Source: Alphaproteobacteria bacterium
GTDB taxonomy: Bacteria; Pseudomonadota; Alphaproteobacteria; Micropepsales; Micropepsaceae
Direction: 5' to 3'
Assembly (NCBI GenBank): GCA_028869725.1
Contig: JAGWRJ010000661.1
Location: 1 to 14,569 of the forward strand
DNA: 14,569 bases
Shown here: positions 8,277-14,569 of the stretch, one piece after another
Layout: every line of letters begins with the position of its first letter
Position numbering within the stretch: the stretch's first letter is position 1
The notes under the pieces: generated by a model
What the model was told of the DNA's origin: nothing
The model's database searches: none
Seen by the model: the letters and a program-made list of their open reading frames with translations, nothing else
Made by a program: the position numbers and the translations under genes

Positions 8277-8433
8277 CGCATCTGCGAAGATGCCATGTCG
8301 CGGACCTTACCGTCGCGTTGTCGCACCATGGGAACTCTGGGCCCCGCCCGGCCCCTAAAATGTCCCGGCCTCCAGGGCCAGCAAGGCCCCCAGTGCCTTG
8401 CAGCCACACCGAGAATCCGGCACTCCTGTGGCC

Positions 8434-9090
8434 ATGATCCCTGTCCGAATTGCGCCCTCCATCCTGTCCGCCGATTTCGCGCAACTCGGCGCGGAAATCG
8501 AGGCGGTCGATGCCGCCGGTGCTGATTTTATCCACATCGATGTGATGGATGGTCACTTTGTTCCCAACCTTACCATCGGTCCGGTGGTAGTGCGGGCGCT
8601 GCGCCCCCACAGCCGCAAGACGTTTGACTGCCATCTGATGATTGCTCCGGCCGACCCCTATATTGAGGCCTTTGCCGACGCGGGGGCAGATATTATTTCG
8701 GTTCATCCCGAAGCCGGTCCGCATGTTCACCGTACACTCCAGCTGATTCGCAGCCTTGGAAAATCTCCGGGCATTGTGCTCAATCCGGCCACACCGATTG
8801 AAGCCATCGACTATGTACTCGACCTGGTGGATCTGGTGCTCATCATGAGCGTCAACCCCGGTTTCGGGGGCCAGAGCTTCATCGACAGCCAGCTGCGCAA
8901 GATTGAGGCGGCGGCCGAACGGATCTCCAGGTCCGGCAGACAGATAGCTCTGGAAGTCGACGGTGGGATCACGCCGGAGACGGCACGACGGGCGATTTCA
9001 GCCGGGGCGAATGTGTTGGTGGCCGGCACAGCAGTGTTCAATGGGGGCAGGGGTAATTATGCCGCGAACATCGCGGCGTTGCGCGGATGA
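8434..9090 (+). CDS. rpe: Ribulose-phosphate 3-epimerase
   Basis: A cytoplasmic TIM-barrel enzyme that interconverts D-ribulose 5-phosphate and D-xylulose 5-phosphate in the pentose phosphate pathway (and in the Calvin cycle where one exists). The protein has 218 residues, the normal length. Visible are 'IAPSILSADFAQL' (6-18), the metal ligands His34 and Asp36 in 'FIHIDVMDGHFVPN', His67 in 'DCHLMI', the phosphate-loop 'MSVNPGFGGQSF' (138-149), Asp176 in 'EVDGGI', and 'GANVLVAGTAVF'. The frame extends upstream to a TTG at 8398, but homology begins at 'MIPVRIAPSIL', so I chose the ATG at 8434; an in-frame GTG sits two codons earlier. It is the first gene of a + strand group and its stop overlaps the next start (ATGA). 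The adjacent dab operon does not by itself imply a Calvin cycle role. Confidence 0.97.
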   Translation: MIPVRIAPSILSADFAQLGAEIEAVDAAGADFIHIDVMDGHFVPNLTIGPVVVRALRPHSRKTFDCHLMIAPADPYIEAFADAGADIISVHPEAGPHVHRTLQLIRSLGKSPGIVLNPATPIEAIDYVLDLVDLVLIMSVNPGFGGQSFIDSQLRKIEAAAERISRSGRQIALEVDGGITPETARRAISAGANVLVAGTAVFNGGRGNYAANIAALRG

Positions 9091-10814
9091 GCGAGGCCGT
9101 GATGGGCGCGGACCAGCATGTCCCAAAAGCTTCCGGCGCTCGTCTGCCGCTGGAACTGATTCCCGAGCTCGCTGCCGCGGTGGCGGAGCGTGCCATTACG
9201 CCGTGGCGTAGCGCGTGGCGCCGGAACTGGTTCTATCGACGTCTTCTCAAAGGAAAGCTGTGCGACCGACTGCTCTATCAGCCGTCCGACCTTTTGCCGC
9301 GCCAACTCGAACGTGCCGAATTGCTGCTGCGCGGACGGTTTCGCTTCGGCGCCGACAGCGTAGAAATCCAGAGTGGCTCAATTTTTGACAAGCCGGCGCC
9401 ATCCTGCGCGTTTGCAGAAGCCCTCCATGGCTTTGAATTTCTGCCACCGCTTGCCACCGCCGGCGGCGAGCCGGCCCGTGTACTGGCTACCAATCTGATT
9501 ACTCAATGGATCAAGCGTTACCCGCGCTATCGAGAACCGCAATGGCAAACGCAGGTGATGGCGCGCCGGCTCATCAACCTTTTCATCCACGGTCGCTTCG
9601 TGATCACCAATTCGGATCTGGTATGGCGTTCAAAACTGTTTGTATCTCTGCGGGAACAATCCCGTCTTCTGGCGCGTATCGCCCACAAGGCGCCGGAAGG
9701 CATGGCCCGTCTTGAGGCCGCTGCGGCGCTGACTTTGTCCGGCGCCTGCCTTGATGACGCGCCCAGGCGGCTAGATCTTGGTCTGGAGCGGTTCGAGGCG
9801 GAGATCAACGCGCAGATCCTTCCTGATGGTGGCCATATCAACCGCTCTCCCGAGAGCCTGCTTCATGCCTTCCGCTACCTCATCATGGTCATTGATGCCG
9901 CTGAGGCGATGTCCCGGCCTGTGCCTGCGCGTCTGCTATCGGCACGCGATCGCATGGCGCCGATGCTGCGCTTCTTCCGCAATGGCCAGGGAACCCTGGC
10001 GCTCTTCAATGGCGGGCATGAAGGCGACCGCAACACGCTTTCTGCCCTGCTTCAGCGCGACGAGGCAGGCGGCATGCCATTTGGCTTTGCCCCACACTCC
10101 AAGTTCCAGCGTCTGGCCGCCGCCAAAAGCTATGCGGTGATGGATGTGGGGCCGCTGCCGGATGGCGTGTACGCAAACACCGCCCATGCCGGATGTCTTT
10201 CATTTGAGTTCAGCTCCGGAGCGCAGCGACTGGTCGTCAATTGCGGAAGCAGCCCGCAGTGGGATGGCGCGCTGCGTTCGACTGCCGCCCATTCCACCGT
10301 GACCGTGGCGGACAGCTCCATGGCTCAGGTGCTTGGTTGGCAGTTCGCGCGCCGGCTCATCGGTCCGCGCATGCTCGGCGGACCACATCGGGTTGACAGT
10401 GAACGCGTTGATGCGGCGCAGGGGACCAGTGTTTCAGCGAGCCATGACGGTTATTTGCGCCGTTTTGGGCTGGTACATGCCCGTCAGCTCAGCCTGTCGG
10501 CCGATGGCGCCCGGCTGATCGGCAAGGACCGCCTGCTGCCTAAGACCGGGCGACGTGGCCAACGGGCCTTCGCAATCCGCTTTCATATTCATCCAGACAT
10601 CCGCGTAACCCAGGCCCAGGATGGGGGGTTGTTGCTCAAGCTTCCAGGCGGGGAGGGCTGGCGCTTCCGCTGCGCGGGTGAAGCGGCCATCGAGGAAAGT
10701 ATCTATGTCGGTGGTGACAGCCCGCGCCGCTGTGAGCAGATCGTGATCACCGGCCGGGTCGACGCTGAACCCGTGGAATTTGTCTGGATGTTTGAGCGGA
10801 TGAGCAACGTATGA
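9087..10814 (+). CDS. Heparinase II/III family protein
   Basis: A 575-residue protein with the two-part layout of the heparinase II/III-like family. An alpha-helical toroid-like half (about 40-330) carries 'ILPDGGHINRSPESLLHAF' (244-262) and 'FNGGHEGD' (307-314). A beta-sandwich half begins near 360 with 'AHAGCLSFEFSSG' (366-378) and 'RSTAAHSTVTVAD' (397-409), the usual His-bearing segment. No signal peptide is visible. Family knowledge: true heparinases are polysaccharide lyases, but proteins of this sort next to housekeeping genes in alphaproteobacteria have no firmly established substrate, so a lyase acting on an acidic or cell-envelope glycan is only a guess. The gene overlaps rpe upstream and the methyltransferase downstream by four bases each (ATGA), so the three are almost certainly one transcript. 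Confidence 0.9.
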   Translation: MSEAVMGADQHVPKASGARLPLELIPELAAAVAERAITPWRSAWRRNWFYRRLLKGKLCDRLLYQPSDLLPRQLERAELLLRGRFRFGADSVEIQSGSIFDKPAPSCAFAEALHGFEFLPPLATAGGEPARVLATNLITQWIKRYPRYREPQWQTQVMARRLINLFIHGRFVITNSDLVWRSKLFVSLREQSRLLARIAHKAPEGMARLEAAAALTLSGACLDDAPRRLDLGLERFEAEINAQILPDGGHINRSPESLLHAFRYLIMVIDAAEAMSRPVPARLLSARDRMAPMLRFFRNGQGTLALFNGGHEGDRNTLSALLQRDEAGGMPFGFAPHSKFQRLAAAKSYAVMDVGPLPDGVYANTAHAGCLSFEFSSGAQRLVVNCGSSPQWDGALRSTAAHSTVTVADSSMAQVLGWQFARRLIGPRMLGGPHRVDSERVDAAQGTSVSASHDGYLRRFGLVHARQLSLSADGARLIGKDRLLPKTGRRGQRAFAIRFHIHPDIRVTQAQDGGLLLKLPGGEGWRFRCAGEAAIEESIYVGGDSPRRCEQIVITGRVDAEPVEFVWMFERMSNV

Positions 10815-11533
10815 CGCGGGCATCCTGGTACTGGCGTGCCCGTGTGGCCGGCGCATACCTTGCTGCGCGCTTGCGGCCACTTCCCACGTTGACCGACCGG
10901 TCGTGCAACGTCTGTGGTTACGAAGGTCCGTTCGGTCCTGGCGGCAAAGGCATGCGCAACGAGGCGCGGTGCCCACGCTGTCGTTCGGTAGAGCGCGACC
11001 GGCTCTTCAAGTTATGGCTTGATAGTGCGCCACAAGAACTTGAAAACAAGGATGTTTTGCATTTTGCGCCAGAGCGCGGTCTGATGCAGCTTATCCGGCC
11101 GCTTGTGCGGCGCTATCGTGGTGCCGACATCGCACCGGGACGGGCGGATCTGGTGTTGAATATCGAACAGATCGCGCTGGCCCCGGCGAGCGTGGATGCG
11201 GTGATCTGTGCTCATGTGCTCGAGCATGTTGATGATCGCCGGGCTCTTGCCGAGCTGTTCCGGATCCTCGTGCCGGGTGGCCTCGCCGTGATTTCCGTTC
11301 CCATCATTGAGGGGTGGGCGACAAGCTACGAGAATCCGGCTGTAGTCAGTCCGAAGGAGCGGGCTCTGCATTTCGGGCAATGGGACCACATACGCTATTA
11401 CGGGGCTGACCTGCGTGCACGGATCGGCGCGGCTGGCTTCTGTCTCAGCACCTTCACCGCGAGCCCGGCCGAGGTCGTGCGCCACGGGCTTATCCGCGGC
11501 GACACCCTATTTCTCGCGCGCAAGCCCAACTGA
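10811..11533 (+). CDS. SAM-dependent methyltransferase with N-terminal zinc ribbon
   Basis: A 240-residue protein. The N-terminus has two CxxC pairs (Cys32/Cys35 in 'CNVCGYEG', Cys54/Cys57 in 'CPRCRSVERD'), which look like a zinc ribbon. A class I methyltransferase fold of the Methyltransf_11 type follows: a modified motif I 'VLHFAPERGL' (about 82-91), 'GADIAPGRADLVLNIEQIAL' (104-123), 'VDAVICAHVLEHVDD' (128-142) and 'LFRILVPGGLAVISVP' (149-164). The late 'FGQWDHIRYYGADL' is shared by related uncharacterised methyltransferases. The usual glycine-rich SAM loop (GxGxG) is replaced by H-F-A-P-E, which is found in some relatives but makes activity uncertain. The substrate is unknown; coupling to the heparinase-like gene by ATGA overlap fits a glycan- or envelope-related target, but that is inference. 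Confidence 0.85.
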   Translation: MTRASWYWRARVAGAYLAARLRPLPTLTDRSCNVCGYEGPFGPGGKGMRNEARCPRCRSVERDRLFKLWLDSAPQELENKDVLHFAPERGLMQLIRPLVRRYRGADIAPGRADLVLNIEQIALAPASVDAVICAHVLEHVDDRRALAELFRILVPGGLAVISVPIIEGWATSYENPAVVSPKERALHFGQWDHIRYYGADLRARIGAAGFCLSTFTASPAEVVRHGLIRGDTLFLARKPN

Positions 11534-11544
11534 CGGATGCGACA

Positions 11545-11566
11545 GAGCGGCCCGATCGGCCGGCTC
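11545..11566 (+). other. GC-rich hairpin after the methyltransferase gene
   Basis: Twelve bases after the methyltransferase stop, GAGC-G-GGCC pairs with GGCC-G-GCTC-like sequence: 11545-11548 with 11563-11566 and 11549-11552 with 11558-11561, one bulged G and a five-base loop. No T-run follows, so it is not a standard intrinsic terminator. It could stabilise the upstream transcript or attenuate readthrough into sdhB. Confidence 0.3.
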
Positions 11567-11613
11567 CGGGCGCTCCAGCGTTGCAGCCAGTAGTTGGGGT
11601 TGCTATTGAGAAA

Positions 11614-11643
11614 AGGCCCAGAATCGGCCGATAGGCCCAGGAG
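11614..11643 (+). promoter_or_regulatory. Direct repeat with central palindrome and ribosome site before sdhB
   Basis: AGGCCCAG occurs twice (11614-11621 and 11633-11640), 19 bases apart start to start, flanking the perfect palindrome ATCGGCCGAT (11623-11632). The second repeat runs into AGGAG (11639-11643), a good ribosome binding site eight bases before the sdhB ATG. The element could be an operator or a translational control site; only the sequence pattern and the ribosome site are seen directly. Confidence 0.4.
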
Positions 11644-11651
11644 TTGTCCCA

Positions 11652-12446
11652 ATGGTGCAGTTTACATTGCCGCGTGGCAGCGAGCCCAAGCCGGGCAAGG
11701 TGTGGCCGGGTCCGACCACTGCCAATGGCAAAAAGCCAAAGAGAACCAAGGATTTTCGGGTTTATCGCTTCAATCCGGATGAAGGTGGAAATCCCACGAT
11801 CGATACCTACCGTGTAGATCTGGAGAGCTGCGGCCCGATGGTTCTGGACGCGCTCATCAAGATCAAGAACGAGGTCGATCCGACGCTCACTTTCCGGCGT
11901 TCCTGTCGCGAAGGGGTCTGTGGCTCCTGCGCAATGAATATTGACGGCAAAAACACGTTGGCTTGCACCAAGCCCATCAGTGAGATCTCCGGATCGGTCA
12001 AGATCTATCCCCTGCCGCATATGCCCGTGGTCAAGGATCTGATCCCGGATCTGAACAATTTTTATGCACAATACGCTTCTATCGAACCGTATCTGCAGAC
12101 CAAGACACCGGCTCCGGAGAAGGAGTGGCGCCAATCTCCCGAGCAGCGAGACAAGTTGAACGGGCTTTACGAATGCATTCTCTGCGCCTGCTGTTCGACC
12201 GCCTGCCCAAGTTATTGGTGGAACTCTGATCGGTATCTTGGCCCCGCAGCACTGCTGCAATCCTACCGCTGGCTTGCTGACAGCCGGGATGAGGCAAAGG
12301 GCGAGCGTCTAGACCGGCTGGAAGATCCGTTCCGTCTTTATCGCTGTCATACGATCATGAACTGCACCAACACCTGCCCGAAGGGTCTCAACCCAGCTCA
12401 GGCAATCGGTGAGATCAAGCAGCTACTGGTCAAGCGCAGCGTCTAA
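11652..12446 (+). CDS. sdhB: Succinate dehydrogenase iron-sulfur subunit
   Basis: The 264-residue electron-transfer subunit of complex II, carrying electrons from SdhA's FAD to the quinone site in the membrane anchors. All cluster ligands are present. Cys85, Cys90, Cys93 and Cys105 ('SCREGVCGSCAMNIDG' and 'LACTKP') serve the [2Fe-2S] cluster. Cys175, Cys178, Cys181 and Cys242 serve the [4Fe-4S] cluster. Cys185, Cys232 and Cys238 serve the [3Fe-4S] cluster ('ECILCACCSTACPSYWW', 'CHTIMNCTNTCPKGLNP'). The 'MVQFTLPRGS' start is of the alphaproteobacterial kind and is preceded by AGGAG with an eight-base spacing. It lies on the strand opposite to sdhCDA, after the rpe-heparinase-methyltransferase group and a gap of 118 bases, so it probably has its own promoter or is read through from rpe. 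Balanced expression with sdhCDA would need separate co-regulation. Confidence 0.97.
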   Translation: MVQFTLPRGSEPKPGKVWPGPTTANGKKPKRTKDFRVYRFNPDEGGNPTIDTYRVDLESCGPMVLDALIKIKNEVDPTLTFRRSCREGVCGSCAMNIDGKNTLACTKPISEISGSVKIYPLPHMPVVKDLIPDLNNFYAQYASIEPYLQTKTPAPEKEWRQSPEQRDKLNGLYECILCACCSTACPSYWWNSDRYLGPAALLQSYRWLADSRDEAKGERLDRLEDPFRLYRCHTIMNCTNTCPKGLNPAQAIGEIKQLLVKRSV

Positions 12447-12465
12447 ACTGGCCGGTGGTCTCTTT

Positions 12466-12499
12466 AGCAGGGCGGGCGTCAGCGCCCGCTTTCGCTGCT
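12466..12499. terminator. Hairpin between convergent sdhB and rubredoxin genes
   Basis: GCGGGCG (12472-12478) pairs perfectly with CGCCCGC (12483-12489) around a TCAG loop. An outer AGCAG/CTGCT pairing (12466-12470 with 12495-12499) extends it across a bulge. On the + strand only TTT follows the inner stem, so it is a moderate intrinsic terminator for sdhB. It may also act for the rubredoxin transcript on the other strand, whose stop codon it touches. Confidence 0.55.
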
Positions 12500-12672
12500 C
12501 AGAGTTCAACCATGTCAAAGTCGGACTTGGGGGTCCCGCAGAGTGGGCACACCCAGTCATCGGGAATGTCGCTCCAGCGGGTGCCCGGAGCGAGGCCCTC
12601 CTCGGGATCGCCCTTTTCTTCACTGTAGAGATAGCCGCAGGTGCGGCATTGCCAGGTTTTGTAGTCAGACAT
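12499..12672 (-). CDS. Rubredoxin
   Basis: A 57-residue single-domain rubredoxin, a small cytoplasmic carrier that moves single electrons through one iron held by four cysteines. The ligands are Cys9 and Cys12 in 'WQCRTCGYLYSEEKGDPE' and Cys42 and Cys45 in 'DDWVCPLCGTPKSDFD'. The hallmark 'GLAPGTRWSDIPDDWVCPLC' is intact. The ATG at 12672 gives the normal N-terminus (M-S-D-Y-K-T-W). An ATG at 12696 would add eight residues not typical of rubredoxins, although GAGGA lies right before that codon. A perfect five-base-stem hairpin (12681-12694) sits between the two possible starts. The gene is 71 bases downstream of the P450 gene on the same strand, so the two are probably co-transcribed. Rubredoxins usually serve alkane hydroxylases or oxygen- or peroxide-reducing di-iron proteins; serving the P450 or the nearby ferritin-like protein is only a possibility. 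Confidence 0.93.
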   Translation of the reverse strand: MSDYKTWQCRTCGYLYSEEKGDPEEGLAPGTRWSDIPDDWVCPLCGTPKSDFDMVEL

Positions 12673-12743
12673 TGATGCGTGGTGCGCGAGCACCATTCCT
12701 CAAGAGGGCCTCATTCTGGTTGTCCTGCCGATGGGCGGGCGGA

Positions 12744-14018
12744 TCATTCCATCACATAGCGTATGGGTACGGATTTGGGACCCGAGACGAAATTGGCCTC
12801 GACGAGCCTCGGCGCGCCATTTAGCTCCACAGATTTCAGGCGGGGCAGTAATTCTTCCCACAAAATGCGCATTTCCATACGTGCCAAATGCTGACCGAGG
12901 CATACATGGGCGCCGTAGCCGAAGGCGATCTGCTTGTTGGGTGTGCGATCCACTTTGAACGCGAAAGGCTCGTCAAACACCGTTTCATCACGATTACCCG
13001 AAGGGTAGCAGAGCATCAGCCACTCGCCTTTGGCGACAGGCTGGCCTGCTATCTCGGTGTCGACGGTAGCGCTGCGCATGAAGTGCTTAACGGGGGTCAC
13101 CCAGCGAATGGACTCCTCCACAAAGCTTGGAATCAGAGACAAATCAGATTTGAGCTTTGCGAATTCGGAGGGATTTTCGGCAAGAGCCCACAATCCGCCC
13201 GCCGTGGTGTTAGACGTCGTATCGTGACCGGCAGCGGCAACAATCATGTAGTAGCCCATCGCTGCACGATGGCTGAGGGGTTCGCCTTTGATGCGACCAT
13301 TGGCGATGACGCTCGCCACATCTTCGCGCGGATGAGCACGCCTGTCTTCCGTCATCGCTTCAAAGTAATTCGTGAAATCCTGGACTGTTGCAATCAGGCC
13401 CATCAGCATTTCATTGGAATCGAGGGGCGTCGCACCCAGTCTGTTCATTTCTGGATCAGAGGTGCCGAACAGTTCCTGGGTGAGCTTGAGCATGCGCGGC
13501 TCGTCCTCAGGCGGCACACCAAGAATCTGCATGATGACGCGCAGGGGGTAGAGAAATGCGATGTCGCGGGCGAAATCGCAGTTCTCGCCCAGCGCCGCCA
13601 TCTTGTCGACCGTCTGTCGTGCTAGATCGCGGATTCCGTCTTCCAGCTTGCGGATGTTCTGGGGAAGAAACCAGGCTTGGGTCAGTCTGCGGTGATCAAA
13701 ATGATCCGGATTATCCATCTGGACCAGTGAATAGACCAGATGTGGCGAGCCACCCGTGAGCTTGCGCACCTTCTGATCGGCATCCTGAGTGGTCAGCGTC
13801 GTCGGCCGGTCGCCATTGTGAAAAACCTCGTTCTGCCGCTCCACCGTCAGAATATCTGCATGCCGTGTAATGGCGAGAAACGGGTCATAGCCCGGAATTT
13901 CAATGCGGCCGACCGGCATGTTGTGACGCAACCAGCGAAAAGCCTCATGCAACCGCGCCTCGTCGGCATAAGCCTTGGGATCAACGATATTGGCAGCGAT
14001 TTCGACAGGAACTGGCAT
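12744..14018 (-). CDS. Cytochrome P450, CYP108-like
   Basis: A 424-residue soluble bacterial class I P450 (heme-thiolate monooxygenase). Visible are the I-helix oxygen-activation motif 'AGHDTTS' (263-269), the K-helix ExxR (Glu302 to Arg305 in 'EESIRW'), and the heme loop 'FGYGAHVCLGQHLARMEM' with Cys373 as iron ligand. Recalled similarity to P450terp (CYP108A1) runs the whole length: 'GYDPFLAITRHAD', 'GGSPHLVYSLVQMDNPDH', 'FLPQNIRKLEDGIRDLA', and the end 'LLPRLKSVELNGAPRLVEAN' with 'GPKSVPIR'. CYP108 members hydroxylate terpineol or, in Novosphingobium, aromatic hydrocarbons; the substrate here is unknown. Unlike the terpineol operon, no [2Fe-2S] ferredoxin or reductase gene is in view; a rubredoxin follows instead. 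The gene lies 82 bases after the ferritin-like gene. The start at 14018 matches the CYP108 N-terminus. Confidence 0.93.
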   Translation of the reverse strand: MPVPVEIAANIVDPKAYADEARLHEAFRWLRHNMPVGRIEIPGYDPFLAITRHADILTVERQNEVFHNGDRPTTLTTQDADQKVRKLTGGSPHLVYSLVQMDNPDHFDHRRLTQAWFLPQNIRKLEDGIRDLARQTVDKMAALGENCDFARDIAFLYPLRVIMQILGVPPEDEPRMLKLTQELFGTSDPEMNRLGATPLDSNEMLMGLIATVQDFTNYFEAMTEDRRAHPREDVASVIANGRIKGEPLSHRAAMGYYMIVAAAGHDTTSNTTAGGLWALAENPSEFAKLKSDLSLIPSFVEESIRWVTPVKHFMRSATVDTEIAGQPVAKGEWLMLCYPSGNRDETVFDEPFAFKVDRTPNKQIAFGYGAHVCLGQHLARMEMRILWEELLPRLKSVELNGAPRLVEANFVSGPKSVPIRYVME

Positions 14019-14100
14019 GGGAGTGTCTCGGCAGCAGGTACACGCCAGCTAACATTGTGCCGAGGGCCCCTTTGGCGCAAGCGTGCCGTTGCGGCAGCTT

Positions 14101-14569
14101 TCAGGCATTGCTGAGTCCGCGGCTGCCTGCCCGAAGACGCAGAGCGTGCCAGAGCACGGTACTGGCCAGATTTGTCAGCCGACTCTGTGCTGTAAGGCCG
14201 CAGGCCTTGGCTACCATCTGAACCAGCTTTTTGATGTGATGCCGGCGGTAAAGAGCCATCGCGGTGGCGTTGTAGGCGCGGGCATAGTGGGCGCGGTCGT
14301 ACGGGATACGGGCAGTATCAGCGGTCGAGACATTGGCACAATAATACGCGTACGCCAGCTCGTCGTCGTCGGATTCCTTCACCCGGGTAAAGGCCAGATA
14401 GAGCTTTTTCCACAGAGGCAGATCGGCTTCAGGCTGTGCATTCAGCGTTTCAAAAAACAGGCGATAGTGACGAAACTCATCGGCGGCGATCCGCCCGGCA
14501 ACTTCCTGCAGCACAGGCTCGTCCGTGGCGTCACGGATGGCGCTGTAATAGGAGGAAGTGCCGCATTCC
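14101..14569 (-). CDS. Ferritin-like di-iron domain protein, 5' end outside window
   Basis: The frame stays open to the window edge (visible start '...ECGTSSYYSAIRDATDEPVL'), so the N-terminus is missing; about 155 residues are seen. 'ECGTSSYYSAI' supplies one glutamate, and 'IAADEFRHYRLFF' supplies the E-x2-H pair typical of a carboxylate-bridged di-iron centre in a four-helix bundle (rubrerythrin or ferritin-like superfamily). The C-terminal part, 'ALYRRHHIKKLVQMVAKACG' and after, is basic and helical and not recognised. A GTG inside the gene at 14514 could be mistaken for a start but is the Val of 'EPVLQ'. Possible roles are oxidation or desaturation chemistry or peroxide handling; the sequence does not decide. 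It lies upstream of the P450 and rubredoxin on the same strand, so the three may form a redox-related operon. Confidence 0.75.
   Translation of the reverse strand, partial: ECGTSSYYSAIRDATDEPVLQEVAGRIAADEFRHYRLFFETLNAQPEADLPLWKKLYLAFTRVKESDDDELAYAYYCANVSTADTARIPYDRAHYARAYNATAMALYRRHHIKKLVQMVAKACGLTAQSRLTNLASTVLWHALRLRAGSRGLSNA

Noticed and set aside
8356..8361. TAAAAT as a -10 box for rpe
   Set aside because: No acceptable -35 sequence at 16-18 bases upstream, so a promoter could not be supported.
8375..8389. GGGCC-AGCAA-GGCCC hairpin upstream of rpe
   Set aside because: Short GC-rich stem without a T-run or other context; likely chance in GC-rich leader sequence.
8398..8433. N-terminal extension of rpe from a TTG codon
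   Set aside because: The 12 extra residues do not resemble Rpe, and family similarity begins at the ATG at 8434.
12888..13625. Open frame of 245 codons on the + strand opposite the P450
   Set aside because: Entirely antisense to a clear CYP108-like gene, with no recognisable domain and no ribosome site.

Overview
The window reads as chromosomal DNA of a proteobacterium, most likely an alphaproteobacterium. The pointers are the form of the succinate dehydrogenase subunits (SdhB begins MVQFTLP and continues with an alphaproteobacterial-type N-terminus), the tightly coupled rpe / heparinase-like pair, and a cytochrome P450 of the CYP108 type. No RNA gene, insertion sequence, CRISPR array or long repeat was seen. 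Gene density is high and no gap exceeds about 220 bases.

Left part (1-5581). The 3' end of an M1-type aminopeptidase enters on the + strand and converges on a two-gene operon on the - strand, dabB-dabA. This operon encodes a vectorial inorganic-carbon accumulation complex of the DAC type: a NuoL-like ion-conducting membrane subunit plus a zinc, beta-carbonic-anhydrase-like subunit with its catalytic residues intact. A LysR/NhaR-like regulator is divergently transcribed from a very AT-rich intergenic region. This regulator-DabB-DabA layout suggests a stand-alone, regulated bicarbonate supply system. No Rubisco, carboxysome or carbonic anhydrase gene is visible here.

Middle part (5620-12446). 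sdhC-sdhD-sdhA lie on the - strand (heme b anchors and flavoprotein of complex II). A divergent + strand block follows: ribulose-phosphate 3-epimerase, a heparinase II/III-family protein and a zinc-ribbon methyltransferase, each overlapping the next by ATGA. sdhB (iron-sulfur subunit) follows on the + strand. The complex II genes are therefore split across strands by about 3.4 kb of unrelated genes.

Right part (12466-14569). A hairpin separates sdhB from a convergent - strand group: a ferritin-like di-iron protein (5' end outside the window), a CYP108-like cytochrome P450, and a small single-domain rubredoxin just downstream of the P450. The rubredoxin is a possible, unproven electron carrier for the P450.

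Most genes belong to well-known families. The parts most worth a second look are the regulated DAC operon beside the TCA-cycle genes, the split sdh locus with a repeat/palindrome element directly before sdhB, and the P450-rubredoxin pairing.
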